A stretch of DNA of 64,000 nucleotides from Prionace glauca. Lineage: Eukaryota; Chordata; Chondrichthyes; Carcharhiniformes; Carcharhinidae. Each line of letters begins with the position of its first letter. Within the stretch, counting starts at the first letter, position 1. Made by a program: the position numbers and the translations under genes. The notes under the pieces were generated by a model that ran no database searches, was not told where the DNA came from, and saw only the letters and a program-made list of their open reading frames with translations. The stretch spans positions 49,620,469-49,684,468 of the forward strand of contig CM075760.1 of assembly GCA_037974335.1 (NCBI GenBank), written 5' to 3'. Below, piece after piece: positions 53,108 to 63,607 of this stretch.

Positions 53108-54260
53108 CTCTTCCTTGAAGAGGTCATTGTCTGACACTGTATGGCGTGAATGTTACTCTCCCCTCCTCAACCAAAGCCTGAATGTGTTCTAAGTCTTGCT
53201 GCATATGGACACGGACTGCTCCAGTATCTGAGGAGTCGCTCATGTGCTGAACAGTGTGCAATCATTAGTGAACATCCCACTTCTGACCTTCTAATGAAGG
53301 GTGAAGATTAGGCCACACTATCCTGTGGAGTTCCTGCAGCAATACCCTGGGACTGAGCTGATTGGCTTTCAACAAACCCAACCACCTTACTCTGTACTCG
53401 GTGTGACTGAAGCCAGTGGAATGTTTACCCCCGGATCCCCATTGACTGCAGATTGGCTCAGGGTTCTTGATGCCATCATCGGGCAAGTGTTGTGTTGATG
53501 TGGAGGGTGGGCACTCTCACCTCATTAAAACAGCTATTTCCACTATATTTGGACTAAGTTTAAATGATTTCTGGAACCGAATGCTCCGAGTGGAACCCAG
53601 ACTGAGCTTCATTGAGTAGATTATTATTATTATTATTATTATTATTGTTATTATTATTATTACTGATCGGTTGATCCTCGATACTTTCTATTATTTTGAT
53701 CGAGTGAGATCGCATTGGGCGATAATTGGCCTGGATATATTTGCCCTTCCTTTTGCGATAGAACATGCCTGCTAATTTTCCACACTGTTGGGTGTGTGAT
53801 AGTGATGTAGCTATACTTTAATGGATTGGCCGGGGCGCAGCTCGCTCCAGAGCACAAATCATCATTATTATTGCTGAAATATTGTCAGGACCAATAATCC
53901 TTGCAGTGTCCAACCTCTTCAGCACAGGGTTAGGCCACAGATCAATCATGATCATATTGCATGGTGGAGCGGGCTCCCGGGCTCGAATGGCCTACTCCTG
54001 TTCCAATCTTATCCTGTGAAAGGCATTGAGCTGCTTGGAAACTGGCATCTGTGATGCTGGGGACCTCAGGAGGAGGCCGAGATGGAAAATCCTCTCGGCA
54101 CTTCTGGCAGAAGATTGTAGCAATTGTTTCAGTTTTGTTCTTCTCCATTTGCTGAGCTCTCACATCATTAAGAATTGAGGTTTTATTTGAGGCTCCTGCT
54201 GCTGTTAATTGCTTTAATGTCCACCACCATTCAGAACTGTATATGGTACAACTGCAAAGT
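53108..54260 (-). repeat. Non-CR1 LINE (jockey group), RT region
   Basis: The minus strand reads 'VLNEVRAQQMEKN'-type, 'IFCQKCREDFPSRPPPEVPSITDA' in blocks (54150-54040), 'VWKISRHVLSQKEGQIYPGQLSPN'-type RT approach (53800-53720), 'NNLLNEAQSGFHSEHS' (53640-53590) and 'GIPQELHRIVWP' region (53350-53300). A CR1-type tail scrap (53935-54010, plus) and an (ATT)n run (53620-53662) interrupt it. Its 3' end is of the kind at 59640-60310. Confidence 0.6.
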
Positions 54261-54493
54261 TAGATCCTACCTGGAAAAATTCAGATCAAGGTGATGTGTA
54301 CATTGATATGTACTGGTGCAATACCAGTTTAAACAGCGTGCTATATGTTATAATATATTATAATCATGGACGGGGTCCATTCTAACATATATACATATGG
54401 AGGCCAATTCAAAATGAACAGATGCAGTGTCCAGTGTATTGCGGCAGTTCATGCTTCATGTAATGTAACCCACCAAGATTTATTTCCATCTGC
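54157..54493 (-). repeat. Inverted repeat, right arm
   Basis: Partner of 51048-51391. Its inner ~100 bases are contiguous with the LINE at 53108-54260, so this arm looks like the source and the left arm the copy. Arms are separated by about 2.77 kb. Confidence 0.85.
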
Positions 54494-54639
54494 TGGCAAA
54501 ACTTTGTAATTACAGTTAGTGTGAAAATATCATTGTCAGGTATGATCGATGGTATCAATGGAACAAGAATTCACATCCATTAATGTAATATCACATCCTC
54601 TTCTGCAAGGTGCCAAAATTTAAGGTGCAATGAATTGTA

Positions 54640-55475
54640 CATGTCCGTTGCTGAATTATGCAGATGAAGTGGTGTACGGCAGGAATCTGTCTGGGGCCTC
54701 AATTATTTACAATATTCATTAAGGGCTTAAATAATGGGACAAAGAGTCAAATATCCAAATGATAGATCAAGATATAATTTTTAGAAGGGACAACGCTAAA
54801 TTTAGTGGATGCCAAACAGGATTTGGGGTTCGGCACATAGTTTCTTAAAATGTCACGATCTGCTTCAGAAAATAAGCATTAAGACCAATGGAATGCCTCC
54901 CTTCATATCCAAAGGACTGGGGGATACGGAGGCAGATGTTGTGCTCCAATTGTGCACAATCCTTGTTCCACCCCAATTAGAGCACTGTAAGCAAGTATAG
55001 GCAACATATCTTTGGAAATATGTTGACTCTGGACGGAGTTCAACGCAAGTTGCGAGGAGAGATCAGACGAATTTAGACATTTTTCTCTCGAATTCAGAAG
55101 GTTGAGGGCTGTTCTGATAGAAACCTATGAAATACCTACAGGGAAGGATTGTTTCCATTAGTTGAAGGTTCGAGGTTAAAAGGCCATCGTTGAAAAAAAT
55201 AGAGAAAGGCCTTTCAGGAGAGTTGATAGAAAACATTAGTACATGTCGAGAGAGGTGAATGATTGGAACTCTCTTCGGCAATTGCCGGTGGGAGCTGGTA
55301 CAATTGTTACATTTAAGTCTGAGGTCTTCTTTAATTGAACAGGTATATCAAGAGGTATGGACTTAGCGAAGCCAAAATGGATTCAGCCACAGATCAGCCA
55401 TGATCTTATTAAATGGTGGGGCCAGTTCGAGGAGCTGAGTGGCCTACTCCTGTGGCTATGTCCCGATGTTGCCAG
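54640..55475 (+). repeat. Old CR1-like LINE, C-terminal RT and 3' end
   Basis: 'gtctggggcctcaattattt' (54690), 'TNGMPPFISKGLGDTEADVV' and 'TILVPPQLEHC' (54870-54990), 'atgattggaactctcttcgg' (55258-55278), and a 3' end with 'gatcagccatgatcttatta' and 'ctgagtggcctactcctgtg' (55395-55455). Many breaks. Confidence 0.68.
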
Positions 55476-55870
55476 GGCAGCATCAGATGAAAATGGCTCA
55501 ATCCATGGGAATGTATTTTTGTTGATTTTGGTTAAAAGGAGGGATGTTGCCCAGGGAGCTGTTGGAGACAATGGGAACTTTAATGTCCAGCTCGGCAAAC
55601 ATGGCGTTGGGGAAAATGTTCCTCATTCCATTTGAAATTTAGTTGTGTCTCTGAAGACTCCCAGGAAGCCAAGATGTAGTTTTAAGTTGAAAGAAAATGT
55701 GTGTGTGTGTGTGTGAAAGGGAAACAATTTGTGGGAAAGAATGAGAACGACAGAATATATGTGTGTGCGTCTTTGGGTGTTTTCTGATAAATGTCATATA
55801 GTTTACAAATCAACAACACAATTAAAACCGGCATCCTTCCATTTCCAATAGAAAAGTTAGAATCACAGTA
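55476..55870. other. Intergenic, short (GT)n
   Basis: (GT)n at 55700-55714. Nothing else recognised. Confidence 0.4.
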
Positions 55871-55871
55871 A

Positions 55872-57393
55872 ACACATGTCCACGGTCGGCAAGTGGGAGA
55901 CTTTCAAGGGAAAACTGAAAAGGTTGCAGGAAAGACATGTGCCGGTAAAGAGGAAGGATGGGAAAGGTAGGATTAGAGAGCTGTGGATTACAGGGGATTT
56001 TGAGGACTTGGTCAGGAAGGAGAGGGAGGCATATGTTAGGTCTAAGCAACTAGGAACGGAGAGAACACTGGAGGAATATAGAGAGAGCAGGAGGGAGCTC
56101 AAAAGGGGAGTTAGAAGGGCGAAAAGGGGGCATAAAATGGCTTTGGCGGATAGGATTAATTAAAATCCAAAGGCATTTTACATTAGGACCAAAGTGTGGT
56201 TAGAGGGAAAATTGGTCCTCTTTGGGACAAAGGAGGGGAACTGTGCATAGAGTCTGAAGGAATGGGGGAGATCCTGAATGAATACTTTGCGTCGGTATTC
56301 ACGAAAGAGAGGGGCTTGGTGTCTTGTACTGTCTTGGAGGGAGCTGTAGACCAGTTGAAGGAAATATCCATTACGAGAGAAGAAGTGCTAGGGTTTTTAG
56401 GCAGCATAAAAACTGATAAAACTCCGGGGCCTGATGGCAATTATCCCAGGCTGCTTAGGGAGATGAGAGATGAAATTGCTAGGCCTCTGACGCAAATCTT
56501 TGTCTCTTCTTTGGACACAGGTGAGGTCCCAGAGGACTGGAGGGTAGATAATGTGGTACCGTTGTTTAAAAAGGGGAGTCGGGATAACCCTGGTAATTAT
56601 AGGCAGTGGTAGGAAAGTTGTTGGAATAAATTCTTAGGGATAGGATGTATCAGCATGTGGAGGGTTGCGATCTGATTAGGGATACGCAGCATGGCTTTGT
56701 TAAGGGGAGGTCTTGCCTTACGAGTCTGGTAGAATGTTTTGAGGAGGTGACAAAAACGGTTGACGAAGGACAAGCCGTTGATGTCGTCTATATGGATTTC
56801 AGTAAGGCGTTTGACAAAGTCCCTCATGGTGGGTTGGTTGAAAAGGTTAAGGCTCATGGGATACAGGGAAAAGTATCTAGATGGATTGAAAACTGGCTAG
56901 TTAACAGGAGACAGAGAGTAGTAGTGGAAGGGTCCTTTTCTAGCTGGAGGTCTGTCACCAGTAGTGTGCCACAGGGCTCAGTACTGGGACCTCTTCTATT
57001 TGTAATATATATAAATGTCTTGGAACAGGGCGTACATGGTGTGATCAGCAAATTTGCAGATGACACAAAGATGGCAGGATTGGCGGGCAGTGAGGAGCAG
57101 TGTCTGGCAATACAGCAGGATATAGATAGGCTGGTATATTGGGCAGATAAATAGATGGAATTTAATCCTGATAAATGCGAGGTGATGCATTTTGGAAGGA
57201 ATAATGTAGAGGGGAGTTACATGATAAAGGGTAGACCTATTAAGTGTATAGAAATGCAGAGGGACCTGGGAGTGCAAGTTCACAAGTCTTTGAAGGTGGC
57301 AACTCAGGCGAAGAAAGCTTATGGTATGCTAGCCTTTATAGGGAGGGGTATAGAATATAAGAGTTGGCGTCCAATGCTACAGTTGTACAGAAC
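55872..57393 (+). mobile_element. CR1-like LINE, main part (host of a self-insertion)
   Basis: Same family as 2798-5919. 5' truncated after the endonuclease. Plus-strand blocks: 'RHVPVKRKDGKGRIREL' (55935-55985), 'DKTPGPDGNYPRLL' (56416-56457), 'GFVKGRSCLTSLVECFEEV', 'VYMDFSKAFDKVPHGGLVEK' (56785-56845), 'VPQGSVLGPLLFVIYI' (56967-57015), 'FADDTK' (57052-57069), 'DKCEVMHFGRNNVEGSYMIK' and 'MLQLYR' (57373-57390), where the second copy is inserted. A few frame breaks (near 56160, 56600 and 57153). Confidence 0.85.
56645..57154 (+). pseudogene. LINE reverse transcriptase core segment
   Basis: 169 open codons with the palm motifs: 'VDVVYMDFSKAFDKVPHG' (residues ~46-63), 'SSVPQGSVLGPLLFVIYINV' (~109-128) and the catalytic 'FADDTKMAG' (~139). 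One residue differs from the usual TSGVPQGS (TSSVPQGS). It ends at a premature stop where the intact relative at 2798-5919 reads on through 'WADRWQMEFNPGKCE'. Confidence 0.75.
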
Positions 57394-58030
57394 TGGTGGT
57401 GGAGGCAGGCACGGTGGAGTTGTTTAAGGTTTACTTAGATAGACACATGAGCGAAGCAGGGATGGACGGTTATAGTAGATGGTATTAAAAACGGTTAGAG
57501 CCTCGGGACGACACTGGAAATGTAGTATTACATGTTAATGTTTTGTCTCTTTTATTCCGCAGGTGGGGGTCCACCTTCTTGTCAAACGAGGGACATGCAC
57601 ACGGTGGGTCGTGCGTGGGCTGCTCTTGGAGGTTTCGAGAGTGGCCTAGTACTTTGTGTTGTTGTGTGTGCTTGATCCTGGACCGGTAGACGGGCGCCGC
57701 AACAGCTCAGTGATTAGCACTGCTGGCTGTGCAGGCACATGGATTTGGGCCTGTGTCTGTGGGAGTTTGCGCATTCTCCCTGTGGTTGCGTGGGTTTCCT
57801 CCGGGTGCCCCGGTTTCCTCCCACACCCCAAAGATACGCTCTTAGGCTGATTGGTGTATCAAATTGACCCTACACTATTCTCCCCTGAATCTGGCTACAT
57901 TAGGGGTACCATTCGCATACACACGGGGCAGGGTAGGTGTAGGAAAATGCTTTGTTGAAATGGCGGCGCAGGCTCGTTGGGCCGAAGGGCCTGTTTCCCG
58001 TGCTGGATTGTTCCTTGTTCTTCTTTGTTC
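57394..58030 (+). mobile_element. Truncated LINE 3' end inserted into the same LINE family
   Basis: Flanked by CAGAAC at 57388-57393 and 58031-58036. The 637-bp insert starts in the last RT codons ('tggtggtggaggcaggcacg'), includes the whole 3' UTR with its SINE-like segment (about 57690-57880) and ends in the 'ttgttccttgttcttctttg' tail. Sequence on both sides joins into one uninterrupted coding order ('LQLYR' then 'TLVRPHLEYC'). Confidence 0.85.
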
Positions 58031-59055
58031 CAGAACGTTGGTTAGACCGCATTTGGAGTACTGCGTCCAGTTCTGGTCACCTGACTACAGGAAGGACGTG
58101 GAAACCCTGGAGAGAGCGCAGAGGAGGTTTACCAGGATGCTGCCTGGTATGGAAGGACTGGGTTATGAGGAAAGATTTGGTAAACTGGGGCTGTTTTCCT
58201 TAGAAAGACGGAGATTGAGGGTGGATCTAATAGAGGTGTATAAAACCAAGAAGGGTATAGATAGAGTAAACAGTGGCAGGCTTTTTCCTAGATTGGAGAC
58301 AAATATCACGAGGGGACAATGACTTAAGGTGAGGGATTTGGATGCTAGAGGGAGGTTTTTCACACAGAGGGTCGTGGGGGTATGGAATGCACTGCCAAGT
58401 AGGGTGGTGGAGGCAGGCACGCTGGACTTGTTTAAGGTTTACTTAGATAGACTCATGAGCAAATTAGGGATGGAGGGTTATAGGAGATTGTTTTAATAAG
58501 GATCTGAGCCTCGGGACGTTCCTGGAAATCTAATGCTACACGTGTTGATATTTTTCTCTTTTACTCCACAGGTGTGTCGGTCCACTTTGTTGTCAAACGA
58601 GGGGCATGCACACTGTGGGTCGTGTGTGGGCTGCTCTTGGATGTTTCGAGAGTGGCCTAGTACTTTGCGTCGTTTGTGTATGCTTAAAACTGGACCAACA
58701 GATGGGCACCACAACAGCTCAGTGACTATCACTGTTGGCTGTGCAGATACATGGATTTAGGCCAGTGTCTGTGGGAATTTGCGCCTTCTCCCTGTGGTTG
58801 CGTGAGTTTCCTCTGGGTGCTCCGGTTTCCTCCCACACCCCAAAGATGTGCTCTTCGGCTGATTGGTGTAACAAATTGTCCCTAAATTATTCTCCCCTTA
58901 ATCTGGTTTCCTATGGGGGTACCATAAGCATAGACACGGGTCAAGGGTGGAGGAGGAAAAACGCATTGTTAAAATGGCAGTGTGAGCTCGTTGGGCCGAG
59001 GGGCCTGTTTCCTGTGCTGTGTTGTTCTTTGTTCTTTGTTTTTTGTTCTTTGCTA
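58031..59055 (+). mobile_element. CR1-like LINE, 3' part of the host copy
   Basis: Resumes with 'TLVRPHLEYCVQFWSPDYRK', 'RRFTRMLPGMEGLGYEERF' and 'LFSLERRRLRVDLIEVYK' (58036-58250), then the C-terminal 'VGVWNALPSRVVEAGTLDLF'-type sequence (58370-58435), a stop, and the 3' UTR with 'gtcaaacgaggggcatgcac'. A SINE-like segment follows (58700-58900), then the tail 'ttgttctttgttctttgttt' at 59022-59045. The 3' UTR closely matches that of the insert 57394-58030. Confidence 0.85.
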
Positions 59056-59639
59056 TATTCATTTTAGCTTGGTGTCTTTTCTTCACATTTCACATTTGTT
59101 GATGACTGAGGAGGACAATTTTTGAGAGGTTGATTCAACCCTAAGTGTTGTCCATAAGCTATCAGTTGTGTTGTAAATTGTCCTTTTCTGTGTCATAAAT
59201 GAGACTGAGAATTTTCTGATGGAGAGCTTAGTTCCCCGAAATGTGTCGTCTCTGACCTGATGTTAGTATCGAATGTCTTACTGAGATTCATCCATGTACG
59301 GGTATAATATGTATATCTCCCAACATAAACTGCGCTTCAGGTTAATCCCGGTCTTCAAGCAGATGAGTAACACAATTGTCATCCTATCAAAGGCCTGTCC
59401 CGTAATGTTAAGATTGAGATACACCTACAGATGTTGCCATCTCTTCTGTCGGCCTTGTCTTCGGATAGTGTGATGTTTCTGAATCATGAATCTCCTGTGG
59501 AATGGAACCTATCTTCTGGCAGAGAAAGAGAAGGTCATAAATGTTCAGAAAGTTGATATTTATTTCCATCAGTTGCCATCCATTTACAAAGATGCCTAAC
59601 TGTGTTCATTAGTTATCATCCATTCATAAACATTGATAT
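59056..59639. other. Intergenic, nothing recognised
   Basis: No gene or repeat family recognised. Confidence 0.35.
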
Positions 59640-60310
59640 GTTGATGTTTTAATTTAAGGGATATGGATGTTGCTGGCCTAGTCAGTATTTGTTGCCTATT
59701 CCTCATTGCCTTTAGTAAACTGGTGGTAAGCTACCTTCTTGAATTGCTGCAGACCCTGTGGTGTAGATACCCATACGGTCCTGTTACAGAGGCAGTTCTG
59801 GGATCTCGGTCCCGCGACAGTGATGGAAGGATGATACATTTCCACATCAGGTATATGACTAACTTGGAGGGGAACTTATAGGTGATATTTCCTGGTAACT
59901 GTTACCCTGTTCTTGCAAATAGCAACCCACTGTGTGGCTTTTTAAGGAGCCTTGGTGAGGTTCGGAAGTGAAACTTGTAGATGGTACATAACGATGCTCT
60001 GTGTGGAGGAGGGAGTGTTATTCCTGTCAAGCCGGCTGCTTTGGCCTGAATGGGATGAAGATTTTTGAATGTTGTTTGAGCTGTACCTATTCAAGTAAGT
60101 GGAGAGAACCATTTTTGTCCCCTAATATGTGTCGTGCAGATGGTGCACAGGTTTGGGGAGTTAGGGGGTGGGTTACTCACAGCAGGCTGAGCTGATATTC
60201 CAGCTGGAGCATGAATATACCCAGCTAACACAGCGATTACCCAATGGTAACCTCGAAGATGTTGATAGTTATTGATTCAGTGTTGCAATATCATTGAGTG
60301 ACAAGGGGCA
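59640..60310 (-). repeat. Non-CR1 LINE, C-terminal RT and 3' end
   Basis: Read on the minus strand the order is that of an elasmobranch jockey-group LINE: 'gatgttgatagttattgatt' (complement side, 60258), 'gtttggggagttagggggtg' (60150), 'aagtggagagaacc' (60097), 'gtgtggaggagggagtgtta' (60001), 'aaggagccttggtgaggttc' (59944) and the 3' tail 'gatgttgctggcctagtcag' with 'tttgttgcctattcctcatt' (59665-59710). These plus-strand words are the complements. The tail is shared with the second SINE family. Confidence 0.6.
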
Positions 60311-60364
60311 ACGGTCAGATTCCACATTTTTGGAGGTGGTCATCGCCTGACGCCAATATTACCA

Positions 60365-60452
60365 ATAATTCTCCATTCACAAAAATAAATAGTAAAAATT
60401 CACAAAAATAAATAAATAAAAATAAATAAATTCTCAAAAATAAATAATTACT
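60365..60452. repeat. (AAAT)n-type simple repeat
   Basis: Repeated 'aaaaataaataaataa' blocks between 60380 and 60450. Confidence 0.85.
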
Positions 60453-60454
60453 TT

Positions 60455-61006
60455 TTCTAGGGCGAAAAACTGCAGCATGCTACGGTGCAGAGGGACCTGG
60501 GGGTCCTTGTGCATGAGTCGCAAAAACCCAGCCGGCAGGTGCAGCACGTGATCAGGAAGGCGAATGGAATGCTGGCCTTCATAGCGAGGGGGATTGAATA
60601 TAAAAGTAGGGAGGTCTTGCTGCAACTGTACAGGGTACTGGCGAGGCCGCCGCTGGAGTACTGTGTGCAGTTTTGGGCGCCGCACCTGCGCAAAGATATT
60701 TTGGCCTTGGATGGAATGCAGAGGGGGGTCACTCGGCTGATACCGGAGATGAGAGGGTTGAACTTTGAAGAGAGGCTGAATAGACTGGGTCTGTACTGGT
60801 TGGAATTTAGAAGGATGAGGGGGGATCTTATAGAGACGATAAGATAATGAAGGGGATGGATAGGATAGAAGTGGAGAGACTCTTCCCGCTCAAAAAAGAC
60901 AGTAGGACTAGAGGGCACAGCCTCAAGATAAGGGGGGGGGGGGCGGCAGTTTAGAATGGAGTTGAGGAGGAACTTCTTCACTCAAAGGGTGGTGAATCTC
61001 TGGAAT
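60455..61006 (+). mobile_element. CR1-like LINE (TTCTTATG subfamily), both ends cut
   Basis: Plus-strand 'RGEKLQHATVQRDLGVLVHE' onward, 120 codons open (60485-60844): 'RKANGMLAFIARGIEYKSRE', 'LARPPLEYCVQFWAPHLRKD', 'VTRLIPEMRGLNFEERL'. A frame break lies at 60838 and a G run at about 60931-60942. The copy stops at 'aatctctggaatt' before its 3' tail, which has been lost. Confidence 0.8.
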
Positions 61007-61019
61007 TAAATTAAATTAA

Positions 61020-61157
61020 ATTGAGATTAAATCCGACCATGGCAGCAGGTGGAATTTGAATTCAATCAATAAATTTTGATTCATACTGATAGCGACGAGA
61101 TAACCCTCTGATTCCCCAGTGAAGGACATCTGCCATCCCTACTTGGTCTCAGCAGGG
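61020..61157 (+). repeat. Second SINE family, truncated copy
   Basis: 'aaatccgaccatggcagcag', 'gtggaatttgaattcaatca' and 'aaggacatctgccatcccta'. A short (ATTAA)n stretch (61004-61024) joins it to the preceding LINE. Confidence 0.6.
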
Positions 61158-62606
61158 TGTAACTCAAGATGGACCGCCATATATATAACTGGGCAATTCC
61201 TTCTGAGATGCCCTAACACACCACTCAGCTGAAAAGGAATTAAGCACAGGAAATAAATGTTGTTCTTTCCAGAGACCCCCACGTCCCATGGAAGAATAAA
61301 GTGAAATAAAACACCAGCCTACATGTTTATGCAGTATAAGATATATCACCTCTCTGAATCAACTCTCACAATCTGCCTGTATTTATTTCTATCCATCCAT
61401 CACAGTGTTTCGTTGGGTTGGAGAGATCATCATTGTTACTAACAAGGTGCCAGAGAATCTGAGTGGCTTTTTTTCCAATGAAATGGGAAGCATTCATATA
61501 CGTTTACAGCTTTAAAAAATAATAAAATTGCCTCGAGTTGTTGCTGGGCAGATTTGTTTATAAATAGGCTCTATTGACAATGCTAAGAGTTTGAAGTTGG
61601 CTTGCAGCCATCTGTTCAGTACTGAGGAAACAGATCTTTGACTTACTGAACAAACACCGTCAGATGCTTCCTGTTAATATCTTCGGGCAGTTGGCAGCAA
61701 GTTGGACTGCTGCCAAATACTGCGTGGAACAGATTAGCGCGAATATGTAAGGATTAAATGGGACTTATCCAGTTGTACAATAAATGCTTGATTCCCATAA
61801 TAAAGAAACGTTTTTAAATGGTATTCCTTCCAAGCAAATATTTTAAAGGGCTGCACTGTGATTAAATAGTATGGGGAACGAGTAAATTGGCCAGATGCTA
61901 TTTCATTTGTATAACTTCCAAATAAATGTCCTTCCAACAATTAAAGCCACTTTGTGAGTAACTTCATGACCTGCAAGGAAGAGATTTTGACCTCCCCACC
62001 CCCTCAGTCCAATGAGATCAGTGCAATGGCCCAAAAATGAAAATAATTAAAAGTAAAATAAAATCATACAATTGTCTTGAAAAGCGCGGATACCTGGAAT
62101 ATTCTAAGCGTTCTGCACCTCTTTAAAAAGACAACCTCTCTTATCCCTGATCAGCACCATGTTCTGTTGTCCAGCACAATCTGATTTCGATTATTTAACA
62201 GTCGCTCTCATAGCTGCCAATGAGTGAAGAAACGGCCTGGTTTAGTGGAAGACAAATCATTTATTTTTTGTGATATTGTGCAATATGCCACAAAGTCCTA
62301 ATATCCTGAGTTCCCACTACCAGTGAATGTCCGACAGCCGGTGGCCAATAAAATGAGCAGCAATGATTTGGATGTTGACAAAAAACTTTCCTGATCGCCG
62401 TGTCCATTCGGATTCTATAAATTCTTTGTCAAAGGTTGATGTCGATGTCATGTTTCCCTGTCAACTCAATTAATTATAAGTCCACCAGTTTTCTTTCAGT
62501 GTTAATTTTCACAGGATAAAGGAGCCGCTGGGGAAATCTAACGTGTAATATTGCATCACATGAGGATTGTCCTTTTTGAATTAATTTGTGGATGTCACAG
62601 TGACAT
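61158..62606. other. Intergenic, nothing recognised
   Basis: About 1.4 kb of AT-rich DNA. No frame over 70 codons with a recognisable domain, no repeat family or RNA recognised. Confidence 0.4.
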
Positions 62607-62886
62607 ATATGTTAGGGTTTCTGCCACAAAGCACCAGGATACCCGGGTTCAACTCCCGGTTTGGGTCTGTCTGTGTGGAGTCTGCATATTCTCCAATTGT
62701 TTGCTCATTTACTCACATTGTTCAAGGATATGCCGCTTAGGTTGATCCACGATGATGAATTGTCCAATCGTGTCAAGAGAATTAGCAGGGAATATAAGTG
62801 GGGTGATGGGGATAGACTTGGATGGGAATGTTGTGGGTTTGGGTCTGATAGGCCAAAAGGCCATCTTCTGCTCTGTAATGATTCTA
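62607..62886 (+). mobile_element. SINE, near full length, diverged
   Basis: B-box region 'cccgggttcaactcccggtt' (62643), 'gtgtggagtctgcatattct', 'gaattgtccaatcgtgtc', 'gggatagacttggatgggaa' and the tail 'tctgctctgtaatgattctat' in blocks. The A-box is worn. Confidence 0.72.
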
Positions 62887-62899
62887 TGGACATGGGCAC

Positions 62900-63228
62900 C
62901 TTTGGCTGATCAGAATTTATTGCCTACTTCTTGTCCGAGGGTAGTGAGAGCCAATCACATTGCTGTGGTTCTTGGATCACACATAGGTCAGACCAGGTAA
63001 GGATGGCAGATTCCCTTCTCTAAAATACATTAGTGAAGCAGGTAGGTTTTTACACAATCGACAATGATATCATGACCATAAGTGGATTCTTATTTCCAGA
63101 TGCTTTTTTTTACTGAATTTAAATCCCACCATCTGTGGTGGTGGGATTCGAAGTCGGGTCCTGAGAACATTAGTTAAGTTTGTGCATTAATTGCCTCGCG
63201 ATAACATGACGCCATTTCTTCCCTCCTT
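62900..63228 (-). repeat. Second SINE family, near full length
   Basis: Complement order: head 'gacgtcatgttatcgcgagg'-like (63210), B-box area 'cccgacttcgaatcccacca' (63140-63160), body 'gatggtgggatttaaattca', 'tgtattttagagaagggaat', tail 'ggcaataaattctgatcagc' (62912). Lies directly beside the SINE at 62607, in the opposite orientation. Confidence 0.68.
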
Positions 63229-63607
63229 TTTGTATCCAGTCCCAAATTACAGTGACGGCTACCCACACCTGAAATAAAATTATTCCAGCAATTAGTTACA
63301 TAAATCGATAATAATTCTTCAAATGGATTATATTTTTGCTGCAATGTGCAAATCAGACTGACGTTTTTACCCCGATAAGGTCATGTCATCTTCTTTATGT
63401 CTATTCTCTTGTGAAGAGGGGTACAGAATTAAGGGACTTGATTTATAATCAAAGTGTTTTTTTCTCTATAACAGAGGCTCAAATATAATTTCACCTTTTG
63501 GAGTGGCAAAGACGTTCCATTGGATCTCACTCTTTCTGCCTCAGTGTTAGGCTGTCTGATGAATATTCCAGTGTCAGCAATCAATTCACTGGGAATAATC
63601 CTCGGTG
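63229..63607. other. Intergenic, nothing recognised
   Basis: No gene or repeat recognised. Confidence 0.3.
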
